A stretch of 48,680 nucleotides of DNA from assembly GCA_963205455.1 (NCBI GenBank), contig CAUJJL010000125.1, forward strand, positions 1 to 48,680. Reading direction: 5' to 3'. Numbering within the stretch: position 1 is the stretch's first letter; every line of letters begins with the position of its first letter. The notes beneath the pieces were generated by a model that was not told the origin of the DNA, searched no databases, and saw only the letters and a list, made by a program, of their open reading frames with translations. Below are positions 32,091 through 40,194 of this stretch, piece after piece. The position numbers and the translations under genes are program-made. The stretch comes from Verrucomicrobiota bacterium (GTDB lineage Bacteria > Verrucomicrobiota > Verrucomicrobiia > Opitutales > Opitutaceae).

Positions 32091-32951
32091 TCAGGAAGCC
32101 TTGCAGATGCACTCGTGACCGCCCGGCTTGTCTCGACAGGAGCAGGACTCGCATCCCTGGCAAAAGGTCGGACGGAGCAGGCTGCGTTCAGGCTCGTCGC
32201 CGGCGTAGACCCATACCATAGCCATCGGTCCGCGTGATTCGTTCAGGAAACGGTGGGGCAAGCCTCTGGGAACCAATGCGGTATCGTTGTCGGAAAGAAT
32301 GTATCGCCGCCCCGCCACCTCGCAAATAGCCGAACCTTCAACGATCGTGATCGACTCGTCATATTGGTGGATATGGCAGGGTAACGAGGAACCGGTCTCA
32401 AACCTGGCGTAACCGCCACAGATGCCCTTGCTGCCATAGCGACTCGCGAACAGGTCGCGGAAAAACGCGCCCTTGTTAAGTTCGTAGGTCTCAACCAGCT
32501 CGCGACGCGCAACGAACTCGGGATCCCCTGGTCGCGCGGACCCACAACCTAGATCCTGGAACGGAAATCGGCCAGCAACAAACTCCCGCGTGGGTGAAGA
32601 GGACGCAAACGCAGAGTGCACGACGGCCGCCACGACGTTCGACTCACCATAGGCGGTATGGACTACACCGGCAGGAATATGAATGGACTCAAAGGGCCGT
32701 AGACGATACCTTCGACCTTCGACAGACACGACTACTGGTCCTTTGAGCGGGGTGACGACCTCGCTAAAGGAGTGGCGGTGATAGGAACTCTGGGCACGAG
32801 GGGAAAGGTCGGCTATCGCAGTACAGAGGTTGATCGCTCCACATGCGCTTGAAGCCATGAGTCGACCCCGAATGCCCGGTGCCAGCTCTTTGACATCGGG
32901 ATGGTTGGCCCGCACGATGCTCTCGGTCCTGTCCTGGACGCTGGAACTCAT
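32091..32951 (-). CDS. Bicupin with cysteine-rich C-terminal tail
   Basis: 286 residues, ATG at 32951. Two cupin domains each show a 3His-1Glu metal site: H58, H60, E64, H98 (YHRHSFSEVV ... GVVH) and H193, H195, E199, H233 (PCHIHQYDES ... LPHR). The tail has six Cys (264, 267, 270, 272, 281, 283) in a C-x2-C-x2-C-x-C ... C-x-C pattern, suggesting metal or cluster binding. I do not recognise a specific function; cupins of this kind act as sugar isomerases, epimerases or dioxygenases. It sits between the HpcH/HpaI aldolase and the tandem BMC protein, so a role in preparing or isomerising the sugar substrate is a plausible inference. No targeting helix is seen. Confidence 0.78.
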   Translation of the reverse strand: MSSSVQDRTESIVRANHPDVKELAPGIRGRLMASSACGAINLCTAIADLSPRAQSSYHRHSFSEVVTPLKGPVVVSVEGRRYRLRPFESIHIPAGVVHTAYGESNVVAAVVHSAFASSSPTREFVAGRFPFQDLGCGSARPGDPEFVARRELVETYELNKGAFFRDLFASRYGSKGICGGYARFETGSSLPCHIHQYDESITIVEGSAICEVAGRRYILSDNDTALVPRGLPHRFLNESRGPMAMVWVYAGDEPERSLLRPTFCQGCESCSCRDKPGGHECICKAS

Positions 32952-33023
32952 GAAGTGTATCGGTTCATCGGTAGCCCTTGTCCACCCGGATTTCCTGTTC
33001 GACTCGCTGGGGCGATTTCATCA

Positions 33024-33938
33024 TCAATGCCAGGCGTTGGGTGGAATGACTCTTCCTGCGCGCTCCAAGGCCTCTTTCGCCGCGCGGATAAAAAATCCGG
33101 TATCAAAGCCTAGTCCTATCATCGTAAAGCCCTCGTCGCGGCGACGGGCAATGTCGTCCAAGGCAAACGCAACTATGCCAAGCGGCTTGCCAGCGGCACG
33201 AGCCTGGACACGCAGCGCATCAAGGCGGCGCGTCACATCCGGATGACCAGCAGTCCCAGGATGTCCCGATGTTGCCGCGAAATCGTGCGGCCCGAGGAAA
33301 AGCGCATCGATTCCCGGCAATTCAAGGATCCGCGCCAAATCGCGCCCCGCTTCAGCAGTCTCAAGCAGCGGAATCACCAAAGTCTGCTCATTCGCCGCCC
33401 GGACACAGGAGCCGATATTCGATGCCCAGCGGGTGGAGCGCTCTGCGCCAATTCCCCTGATTCCTTCGGGAGGATATTTCGCATAGCGAACTGCGGCCGA
33501 GATTTCCTCCGCGCTACGGGCCTGAGGCACCAGGATTCCGTCAGCTCCGATATCCATGATGCGCTTGATCAACCCCTGATGGATGTCGCTGACACGAACA
33601 AGTGCCGTCATTCCCGAAAGATTGGCCACCCGGATATGTTCCATCACGACACGGAGGTCGAGATGACCATGCTCCGCATCAATCACCACCCAATCAAATC
33701 CCATGCGCGCCGCGATTTCGGTCAATGAAGGAGATTCCAGCGTGATCCAAAGTCCGTAGGACACCTCTCCGGAAGCGAGCTTTCGCTTGAACGAAATCGC
33801 ACCAGGAAGATCGCAGGACGAATTGGCCGTCCTGCCATTTTCGAGTGTCGCCGCGGCGGAAACGCGCCGCTGGGAAGGCAGGTGCCTGAGGACGGCATCC
33901 CGTACAATCTGCTCGAGTTGTTGGGGTTCGATTGACAC
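33024..33938 (-). CDS. HpcH/HpaI-family aldolase with N-terminal encapsulation-type helix
   Basis: 304 residues, GTG start at 33938, longer than the usual 250-270. The catalytic domain (about 47-300) has family residues H90 (DAEHG), R115 (LVRV), metal ligands E193 (PLLETAEA) and D219 (GPHDFAA), and GADGILVPQ. Members cleave 2-keto-3-deoxy acids (for example 2-keto-3-deoxy-L-rhamnonate, RhmA/YfaU) to pyruvate and an aldehyde. Residues 1-20 (MSIEPQQLEQIVRDAVLRHL) form an amphipathic helix, followed by a roughly 25-residue low-complexity linker. This is the architecture of shell-targeting peptides and is absent from ordinary HpcH/HpaI enzymes. It is the first structural gene of the locus. Lactaldehyde plus pyruvate would be the products if the substrate is 2-keto-3-deoxy-L-fuconate or -rhamnonate. 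Confidence 0.87.
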   Translation of the reverse strand: MSIEPQQLEQIVRDAVLRHLPSQRRVSAAATLENGRTANSSCDLPGAISFKRKLASGEVSYGLWITLESPSLTEIAARMGFDWVVIDAEHGHLDLRVVMEHIRVANLSGMTALVRVSDIHQGLIKRIMDIGADGILVPQARSAEEISAAVRYAKYPPEGIRGIGAERSTRWASNIGSCVRAANEQTLVIPLLETAEAGRDLARILELPGIDALFLGPHDFAATSGHPGTAGHPDVTRRLDALRVQARAAGKPLGIVAFALDDIARRRDEGFTMIGLGFDTGFFIRAAKEALERAGRVIPPNAWH

Positions 33939-34031
33939 TGGGAACTGTGGAAATTTCGCTGAACCTCACCAAGCGGTGGAACTCAACGAAGCTGGGGATA
34001 AGTTGATGAGAATCTTGCAGAAGAAAGGCGT

Positions 34032-34055
34032 CCCGCAGGCGAAGCCTTACGCGGG
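34032..34055 (-). terminator. Strong nested hairpin between regulator and microcompartment genes
   Basis: CCCGC-AGGC-GAA-GCCT-TAC-GCGGG folds as a two-part stem within the 138-base gap after the GntR gene. On the minus strand it is followed by ACGCCTTTCTTCT, moderately T-rich. It may terminate the regulator transcript, attenuate the operon, or mark a processing site separating regulator from structural genes. Confidence 0.45.
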
Positions 34056-34076
34056 GCAACTATCAAAACTGGGAAA

Positions 34077-34805
34077 TCATTCGGGCGTTTTAAGCAGGTA
34101 GAAGCGCAGCAACTCATTGTGCCTCTGCATCGCGGCACGGGCTGACTCGTGATTGCGCGACCTGAGTCCTTCGAATATTTCGCGATGAACACGCGCAGTA
34201 ATCTGCAACTGTTCCGTGGTATGAATCCCCAGGAGATGGAGCTGATCTCTGCGGAGGATCGACTTCGCGATGGTCATGAATCCCGCCAAGACCCCATTCT
34301 TCGTTCCTGCTGCCAGCACAAGGTGAAACTGAAGGTCCGCCTCCATGAAGCGCTCTTCTTCACGAATCCGGATCCCCTCCATCGTACAGACGTGGGCCTC
34401 CATCTCTGACAATTCATCCTCCGTAATCTTTTCAATTGCGAGATCCACCATCGGAGTCTCTATCAGAATACGGGCCTCCACGACTTCAGCGAGCGTCTTG
34501 CCGCGATCAAGCAATCCCCACGAAATTGGCTTGCTGAACAGTTCGTGCCAGCGGGTCGTGACATAGGCCCGGGTCCCATTCTGCTTTTCAACTATTCCTA
34601 TCACTTCGAGAGCCCGAAGCGCTTCCCGCAACAGCCCCTTGCTGACGCCGAGGTGCGCCGCAAGTTCGGCTTCAGAGGGGAGTTGGTCGCCTCCTTCGCA
34701 ACGCTCCTGAATGATCCGCACCAAGCTTTCAGCAACGACGTCAGGGAGCTGTTTTTTCGGGGGGAGCGTCACAAGCTCCAAATCACGAAGAGTTAGAACC
34801 GCCAT
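34077..34805 (-). CDS. FadR-subfamily GntR transcription regulator
   Basis: 242 residues, ATG at 34805. An N-terminal winged helix (about 20-85: VVAESLVRIIQERCEGGDQLPSEAELAAHLGVSKGLLREALRALEVIGIVEKQNGTRAYV) is followed by a helical FCD effector domain (about 95-240) with metal-site-type residues (FMEADLQFHLVLAAGTKN and HREIFEGLRSRN). Such regulators commonly sense organic acids, sugar acids or their lactones. It heads the microcompartment operon and diverges from the XylR-type gene, so it is likely the local repressor or activator. A sugar-acid effector would fit the HpcH/HpaI aldolase directly downstream. An upstream TTGACA (rc of 34835-34840) places transcription start very near the ATG, so the mRNA may be almost leaderless. 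Confidence 0.9.
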   Translation of the reverse strand: MAVLTLRDLELVTLPPKKQLPDVVAESLVRIIQERCEGGDQLPSEAELAAHLGVSKGLLREALRALEVIGIVEKQNGTRAYVTTRWHELFSKPISWGLLDRGKTLAEVVEARILIETPMVDLAIEKITEDELSEMEAHVCTMEGIRIREEERFMEADLQFHLVLAAGTKNGVLAGFMTIAKSILRRDQLHLLGIHTTEQLQITARVHREIFEGLRSRNHESARAAMQRHNELLRFYLLKTPE

Positions 34806-34834
34806 TGACCTATACGAAAGGTCGCAAGCATCAA

Positions 34835-34848
34835 TGTCAACAAATTTG
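34835..34848 (-). promoter_or_regulatory. Candidate promoter -35 and dyad for the GntR gene
   Basis: The minus strand reads TTGACA (34840 to 34835), a perfect -35. Possible -10 sequences lie 17-20 bases further on (TCGTAT or TATAGG), directly before the ATG at 34805. The palindrome CAAATTTG (34841-34848) touches the -35 upstream edge and could be a regulator site. Confidence 0.4.
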
Positions 34849-34916
34849 GTTTAGCAAGAGTATCCACGCAACTGTGTGTGATAACATTTACTAGCATTGT
34901 GTTAGGAATCTATCGA

Positions 34917-34945
34917 TTGACGCCAGAAAGAAAAAGATCTATAGT
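34917..34945 (+). promoter_or_regulatory. Sigma70-type promoter for the XylR-like regulator
   Basis: TTGACG (34917-34922), a 17-base spacer and TATAGT (34940-34945) match the consensus at 5/6 and 5/6 positions with ideal spacing. Transcription would begin near 34952 and give a leader of about 80 bases before the GTG at 35033. Confidence 0.6.
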
Positions 34946-35032
34946 TGGCCTTTCCGAAAGCTTGGAGTTGACACGACACTCCAATCCTATGGGAATCCTT
35001 GGGTCTCTCGAAAAACTCAACCCTATCCCACT

Positions 35033-36178
35033 GTGGGCCACCGAAAAATTGCAATCGTGATGGACATGTCGGGTGCCAGTGCCCGAGGCCTTGTCGAGGG
35101 GGTCGCCCACTACATTCGAGATCATCAGCCATGGGAATTTCACCTCGTTCACAACCTGAACGAGGAGGCCCCTGTTCCGGAATGGTTCGCCGATTGGGAT
35201 GGAGATGGAATCATTGCCAGCATCGATCGGCCTTCCATTGCTGAGGCAATAGCGCGATGCCATGTCCCGACTGTGGATGTTTCGAGCAACCGTTTCATTC
35301 CTTCGATCCCTTGGATTGAGATGGACAACGAAAAGATCTCCCAGTTGGCCGCCGAGCACCTGATCCAGCGAGGTTACAAGCATCTCGCATTTTGCGGCGA
35401 TGATCGTTTCGACTGGTCCGCCCGTCGAAGGAAATTTTTTGTCGAGCACGCCCACAAGACCGGATTTTCCTGCTCGTGGTTCGAATTGACCCGTGGGTTC
35501 TCAGACCTGCGCACTCCGATGGAACAAATCGGTCGCTGGTTGCAACAGCTTCCCAAACCGGTGGGGCTGATGGCCTGCAGCGACTCGCTCGCGCAAAAAA
35601 TTCTCGACGTCTGCCGCTTTCGCGGTCTCGCCGTCCCGCATGAGGTTGCCGTCATCGGAGTCGACAACGACTCACTGTTTTGCGAACTCTCATCCCCCCC
35701 GCTCACAAGTGTGATGCCCAATACGGGCGCTTCCGGCTACCAAGCTGCTGCCCTGCTGGGAAAGATCATGCGCGGCGAGGCAATCCCTCCCGAACGGCAT
35801 GTTATTCCTCCTTTGGGCGTGATTGCCAGGCAGTCGACAGATATCCTCGCTGTAAGCGACCCCCACATCCAGGAGGCGGTGAAGTTCATCAGGGCGCAGG
35901 CATGTTCCGGTATCAAGGTGAATGATGTCGCCCGCAAAGCCGCGCTTTCGCGCCGGGTTCTCGAACTGCGATTCAAGAAGCTTCTTGGACGAACACCAAG
36001 GGAGGAAATCCTGCAGGTGCGGCTCGAGCATGTTAAGACGATGCTGCGAGAAACTGACCTGCCTCTCTATCGCATCGCCGAAGAAACGGGATTTGAGCAC
36101 ATCGAATACCTGAGTGTCGTTTTCAAACGCGAGACAAAGGTCACACCAAGCTTTTACCGCACAGAAGCCCAAAGATGA
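35033..36178 (+). CDS. XylR-type regulator (LacI-like sensor fused to AraC domain)
   Basis: 381 residues, GTG start at 35033; no in-frame ATG upstream. Residues about 4-275 form a LacI/periplasmic-binding-like sensor (KIAIVMDMSGASARGLVEGVAHYI, WIEMDNEKISQLAAEHLIQRGYKHLAFCG, AVIGVDNDSLFCELSSPPLTSV), and about 280-381 is an AraC helix-turn-helix domain (VNDVARKAALSRRVLELRFKKLLGRTPREEI and LPLYRIAEETGFEHIEYLSVVFKRETKVTPSFYR). This is the architecture of E. coli XylR. It would activate transcription on binding a free sugar. It is divergent from the microcompartment operon and upstream of the sugar/polysaccharide genes, so it could control either. Confidence 0.92.
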   Translation: MGHRKIAIVMDMSGASARGLVEGVAHYIRDHQPWEFHLVHNLNEEAPVPEWFADWDGDGIIASIDRPSIAEAIARCHVPTVDVSSNRFIPSIPWIEMDNEKISQLAAEHLIQRGYKHLAFCGDDRFDWSARRRKFFVEHAHKTGFSCSWFELTRGFSDLRTPMEQIGRWLQQLPKPVGLMACSDSLAQKILDVCRFRGLAVPHEVAVIGVDNDSLFCELSSPPLTSVMPNTGASGYQAAALLGKIMRGEAIPPERHVIPPLGVIARQSTDILAVSDPHIQEAVKFIRAQACSGIKVNDVARKAALSRRVLELRFKKLLGRTPREEILQVRLEHVKTMLRETDLPLYRIAEETGFEHIEYLSVVFKRETKVTPSFYRTEAQR

Positions 36179-36209
36179 TCTACGCTCCGCGAATTCGTGG
36201 CAGCCGTCA

Positions 36210-36229
36210 CTTCCGGCCCTCGCCGGAGG
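36210..36229 (+). terminator. Hairpin downstream of the XylR-like gene
   Basis: CTTCCGGC-CCTC-GCCGGAGG gives an 8-pair stem (one G-U pair) with a 4-base loop, 32 bases after the stop. There is no U-tract behind it; a weak terminator or 3' stabiliser. Confidence 0.4.
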
Positions 36230-36344
36230 TGCCGCAATCTCGGGAATGGCAATGCTACCGTTTCTATCCTTCAAAGTCTCTTGGCCTAAGCGTGCGCAAA
36301 ACGCCGTACCTCGACGTTCATGACCGGGTTCGGTCGACCCAGCC

Positions 36345-39005
36345 ATGAAACGAGGGCTATTGATCCTCACCTTGCTGGCTCTTGCGCGTTGCGGAGCCCA
36401 GACATCATTCGGCAATCCGGACATTGTGCCGACTGCGATGTTTTCGGTGCCCGAGGGCTTGGAGGTCACAATCTGGGCCCGATCACCCTTGGTGCGCAAT
36501 CCGACCAACATGGACATCGATGCAAAGGGACGGATCTGGATCACCCAAGGTGTGAACTATCGGAAAAACATCGGCCGCGATCGTGATGGAGACCAAGTTG
36601 TAGTCCTGGAGGATACGGATGCAGATGGTCGCGCCGACAAGAGCACCGTGTTCGTGCAGGAGCCCGGCCTGATCGCACCTTTGGGAATCGCTGTCATTGA
36701 CAACCAGGTAGTCGTATCCAACGCACCCGATCTGATTGTCTATACAGTCAAGAATCCGGATCGTAGGTATGATCCGCGAATGGATCGCAGGGAAGTCCTG
36801 CTGACAGGGTTCAATGGAAGGAACTCCGATCACTCACTGCATTCGGTAACGTTTGGGCCCGATGGGCGATGGTACTTCAACCACGGGAATTCAGGCGCGG
36901 TTTTCACCGATCGCTCCGGGCGGACGTTCCGCATCGGTGGAAGCACCGGAGGCACCAGGGATTTTGGCTGGAAACCATCCGATATCGCCGGCGCAAGAAG
37001 CGACGATGGCCACGTCTACGTCGGAGGTTTCACAGTGCGAATGAATTCGGACGGCACAGGTGCCGACGTGATCGGATACAACTACCGCAATTGCTATGAG
37101 CAGTGTGTAACTTCATTCGGAGATGTTTTCCAGAGCGACAACGATGATCCTCCCGCTTGCCGCACATCCTTCGTCCTAGAATGCGGAAATGCAGGATACT
37201 ATTCACGGGATGGAAAACGGACATGGCAGGCTGATATCCGCCCCGGGCAAGACACACCCACAGCAGAATGGCGGCAGGATGACCCCGGAGTCATGCCGGC
37301 AGGTGACATCTACGGAACGGGAGGTCCCAGCGGAATTGTCAACTATGAGGGCGACTTGCTTGGCGAAAAATGGCGCGGCCTGCTCATCAGCGCCGACTCC
37401 GTTCTCAACAGCCTGCTTGGATACCTGCCCAGAGCAGAGGGCGCCGGATACAAACTGGAACGCATGATTTTTCTTACAACGAACAGGGAGCAACGACTGG
37501 GAGGCATTGACACCCAACGCACCCCTTCGGAACTGAATACATGGTTTCGTCCTTCAGACGTTGCAGTGGGGCCGGACGGTGCCATCTATGTGGCAGATTG
37601 GTTTGATCCGCGAACCGGTGGACATGTCGACCTCGACACCACAACAAGCGGAACCATCTATCGTATTGCGCCGAAGGGATTCCAGGCGGGGGTCCCCCAC
37701 CTGGACCTGACTACCACGGAAGGTCAGATCGCTGCGTTGAAAAGTCCGGCTGTCAATGTGAGGGCATCCGGGTTCATGCGACTGAAGGAGAAGCGTGATA
37801 AAGTCGTGAGACCTGTGGCGGCATTGCTCTCGGATCACAATCCTTTTGTCCGCGCCCGCGCGGTTTGGCTGCTAGCGCAACTCGGCCAGAAAGGCGTGAC
37901 TGTGGCCGAGGCACAATTGAACTCTAATGATCCGTTGTTGAGGATTGCCGCCCTTCGCGCGCTCCGGCGCGTGAATCACGATTTCCTAAAGCACGCGTAC
38001 AAGCTCGTCGCCGATCAGTCGCCAGCCGTCCGACGCGAAGTCGCTCTGGGATTGCGCAATGTCCCCATTGCCGAATCTCAGGAATTGCTGCTGAAGCTGG
38101 CGCGAGGCTATGACGGAATTGATCGCACCTACCTGGAGGCATGGGGTATTGGATGCACAGGAAAAGAGAATGAGATTTCAGCGGCGCTCTCCGCAGACCA
38201 GGCCGAAAAAGACTCGACATTGTGGTCACGCGCTTACGCCCGACTTCAGTGGCGACTCACTGCAGTCGCTTCAGCCCGCGATTTTGCCAGGCGTGCGGGC
38301 GCGGATGGACTTTCCATGGATGACCGGGTTGAGGCGATCACTGCGCTCGGATTCATGCCATCTCGCGCAGCCGCCGATGCGCTGTTGGAAATCGCTCAGA
38401 ATTCACCCAATTCTGCGCTTCGAGAGCAGGCGCTCTGGTGGCTCCTCAACTACCGCGATAGCCGGTGGACGGAATTCAACGTCAGCGCCGAACTCAAACA
38501 GCGTGGGCTATACGATCCCGATTCCATCGTATTGTCCGAAGTCACAGTTCCCGCTCCGCAAGCCGCAATGCGGCTGAAGGCCGACGCGATCGCAGGACTC
38601 GCAGGAGATCCGGAACGCGGCGCGAGTGTTGCCCGGCAGTGCATGCTCTGTCATCGAATCGGGAAGGATGGCATCGACTATGGTCCGGATTTGACCGGTT
38701 TTGCACACCGCCAGACGACCAATGTCCTAGTCGGCGCAATCCTGAATCCATCCTCTGACATTTCACTTGGTTTCGATGGCACTGAAATCGTCCTGAAGGA
38801 TGGCATGGTGATTCATGGCCGACAATTGTCATCGGGAGACCCGATTGTCATTCAGTCAACTGGCGGACTTCGGCAAACGATTCCAAAGGACAAGATAAGG
38901 GCAAGGCGCTCGCTGGGTCGTTCCCTTATGCTCAGCGCCGACCAGTTACACCTCACTGCGCAAGACGTCGCCGATATCGTGGCCTATCTAAAGAGCCTGA
39001 ACTAG
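36345..39005 (+). CDS. PVC-type membrane-bound dehydrogenase/HEAT/cytochrome c fusion
   Basis: 886 residues, ATG at 36345, with an N-terminal signal sequence. Residues about 25-420 form a PQQ/glucose-dehydrogenase-like propeller (FSVPEGLEVTIWARSPLVRNPTNMDIDAKGRIWI...DTDADGRADKSTVF; GPDGRWYFNHG; GPDGAIYVADWFDP). Residues about 460-740 are helical HEAT-like repeats, and C766-x-x-C769-H770 (CMLCH) is a c-type haem site in the C-terminal domain. This combination is a hallmark of large families in Planctomycetes and Verrucomicrobia, and is thought to oxidise carbohydrates in the periplasm, passing electrons to the haem. A role in producing sugar acids for the intracellular pathway is possible but unproven. 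Confidence 0.88.
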   Translation: MKRGLLILTLLALARCGAQTSFGNPDIVPTAMFSVPEGLEVTIWARSPLVRNPTNMDIDAKGRIWITQGVNYRKNIGRDRDGDQVVVLEDTDADGRADKSTVFVQEPGLIAPLGIAVIDNQVVVSNAPDLIVYTVKNPDRRYDPRMDRREVLLTGFNGRNSDHSLHSVTFGPDGRWYFNHGNSGAVFTDRSGRTFRIGGSTGGTRDFGWKPSDIAGARSDDGHVYVGGFTVRMNSDGTGADVIGYNYRNCYEQCVTSFGDVFQSDNDDPPACRTSFVLECGNAGYYSRDGKRTWQADIRPGQDTPTAEWRQDDPGVMPAGDIYGTGGPSGIVNYEGDLLGEKWRGLLISADSVLNSLLGYLPRAEGAGYKLERMIFLTTNREQRLGGIDTQRTPSELNTWFRPSDVAVGPDGAIYVADWFDPRTGGHVDLDTTTSGTIYRIAPKGFQAGVPHLDLTTTEGQIAALKSPAVNVRASGFMRLKEKRDKVVRPVAALLSDHNPFVRARAVWLLAQLGQKGVTVAEAQLNSNDPLLRIAALRALRRVNHDFLKHAYKLVADQSPAVRREVALGLRNVPIAESQELLLKLARGYDGIDRTYLEAWGIGCTGKENEISAALSADQAEKDSTLWSRAYARLQWRLTAVASARDFARRAGADGLSMDDRVEAITALGFMPSRAAADALLEIAQNSPNSALREQALWWLLNYRDSRWTEFNVSAELKQRGLYDPDSIVLSEVTVPAPQAAMRLKADAIAGLAGDPERGASVARQCMLCHRIGKDGIDYGPDLTGFAHRQTTNVLVGAILNPSSDISLGFDGTEIVLKDGMVIHGRQLSSGDPIVIQSTGGLRQTIPKDKIRARRSLGRSLMLSADQLHLTAQDVADIVAYLKSLN

Positions 39006-39050
39006 CAAGGCCACCGCCACGAGCCATTGTTTCCCTGCCCCACCGATACC

Positions 39051-40172
39051 ATGAATCCGCGAATCTCCGTCGCAATCGCACTGACCCTATGCACTACGGG
39101 CGCCTTCAGCATGATCATCTCCGACTATGGCACGATGCCCGACGGGCGAGTGGTGCATTCCTATACGTTCTCGAATGTTTCCGGACTCCAGGTAACCCTC
39201 TTGAACTATGGCGCAACGCTTGCGTCCGTCAAAACTCGCGACCGCCGCGGTGTCCATGAGGAGATTACGTTGGGCTACGATCAATTCTCCGGCTGGCTGA
39301 ATGATCCGTCCCATTTTGGCGTGACCGTGGGTCGTTTCGCCAACCGGATCGCGCACGGCAAATTTACCTTGGACGGAAAAGAATATGTTCTTGCTACGAA
39401 CAATTCCCCTGGGGGCATTCCCTGCCATATCCATGGTGGCATTGTAGGTTTCGACAAGGTACTTTGGTCCGGGCGCGTAATTGAATCGCCAAAGGGACCG
39501 GGTGTCGAGTTTACGTATGTCAGCGCCGACGGAGAGGAGGGCTACCCAGGAAAACTTACCGCCAAGGTCACCTATTGGCTGTCGGACGGTGACGAACTCG
39601 GCATCGAATTCAGAGCCGTCACTGACCGGACGACAATAATCAACCTAACCAATCACACCTACTGGAACCTTGAGGGCAATCCCCTTCACCCGATATCCGG
39701 ACATCTTCTACGGATCAATTCCGATACGATACTTCCAGTAAACAAAGGGCTCATTCCAACGGGCGAACGCATGTCGGTTGTGAACACACCATTTGACTTC
39801 ACCGAACTGCGGGAGATCGGCAAGAGAATCGGCGACGAGCACGAGCAATTGAAACAGGCCAATGGATATGACCATTGCTGGGTCCTGCGCGACATCTCCG
39901 GCGTTAAACATGCGGCGCAGCTTTTTGATCCAAAATCTGGACGGGTCGCAGATCTCTTCACCGACCAGCCCAGCGTCCAATTCTACAGTGGAAACTTCCT
40001 GAGGGGCGCATCAAAGGGACGGGGAGGCATCCAATACCGATTCCGCACCGGCCTGTGCCTGGAACCCGAAAACTTTCCGGACGCACCGAATCATCCTGAC
40101 TTCCCCTCGGCGCGTTTGGAACCGGGTGAAGTCTACCGCCGCTCGATCGTCTGGCGCTTTTCGACTCGATAG
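39051..40172 (+). CDS. galM: Aldose 1-epimerase (galactose mutarotase family), exported
   Basis: 373 residues from the ATG at 39051; a short hydrophobic N-terminal sequence (SVAIALTLCTTGAFS) suggests export. The family motifs are clear: GLQVTLLNYGATLASVKTRDR, GVTVGRFANRIAHGKFTLDG, HIHGG (the catalytic His region), NLTNHTYWNLEG with the second His, and the C-terminal catalytic Glu in GLCLEPENFPDAPNHPDFPSARLEPGE. It interconverts alpha and beta anomers of aldoses. It begins 45 bases after the PVC dehydrogenase gene and likely shares its transcript, preparing sugar anomers in the periplasm. Confidence 0.93.
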   Translation: MNPRISVAIALTLCTTGAFSMIISDYGTMPDGRVVHSYTFSNVSGLQVTLLNYGATLASVKTRDRRGVHEEITLGYDQFSGWLNDPSHFGVTVGRFANRIAHGKFTLDGKEYVLATNNSPGGIPCHIHGGIVGFDKVLWSGRVIESPKGPGVEFTYVSADGEEGYPGKLTAKVTYWLSDGDELGIEFRAVTDRTTIINLTNHTYWNLEGNPLHPISGHLLRINSDTILPVNKGLIPTGERMSVVNTPFDFTELREIGKRIGDEHEQLKQANGYDHCWVLRDISGVKHAAQLFDPKSGRVADLFTDQPSVQFYSGNFLRGASKGRGGIQYRFRTGLCLEPENFPDAPNHPDFPSARLEPGEVYRRSIVWRFSTR

Positions 40173-40194
40173 GCCCCCACTCGGGTCCTGAAAG

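Noticed and set aside
34806..35032. Riboswitch or small RNA in the divergent regulator region
   Set aside because: No recognisable conserved riboswitch core or strong long-range pairing was found; only promoter-like elements are supported.
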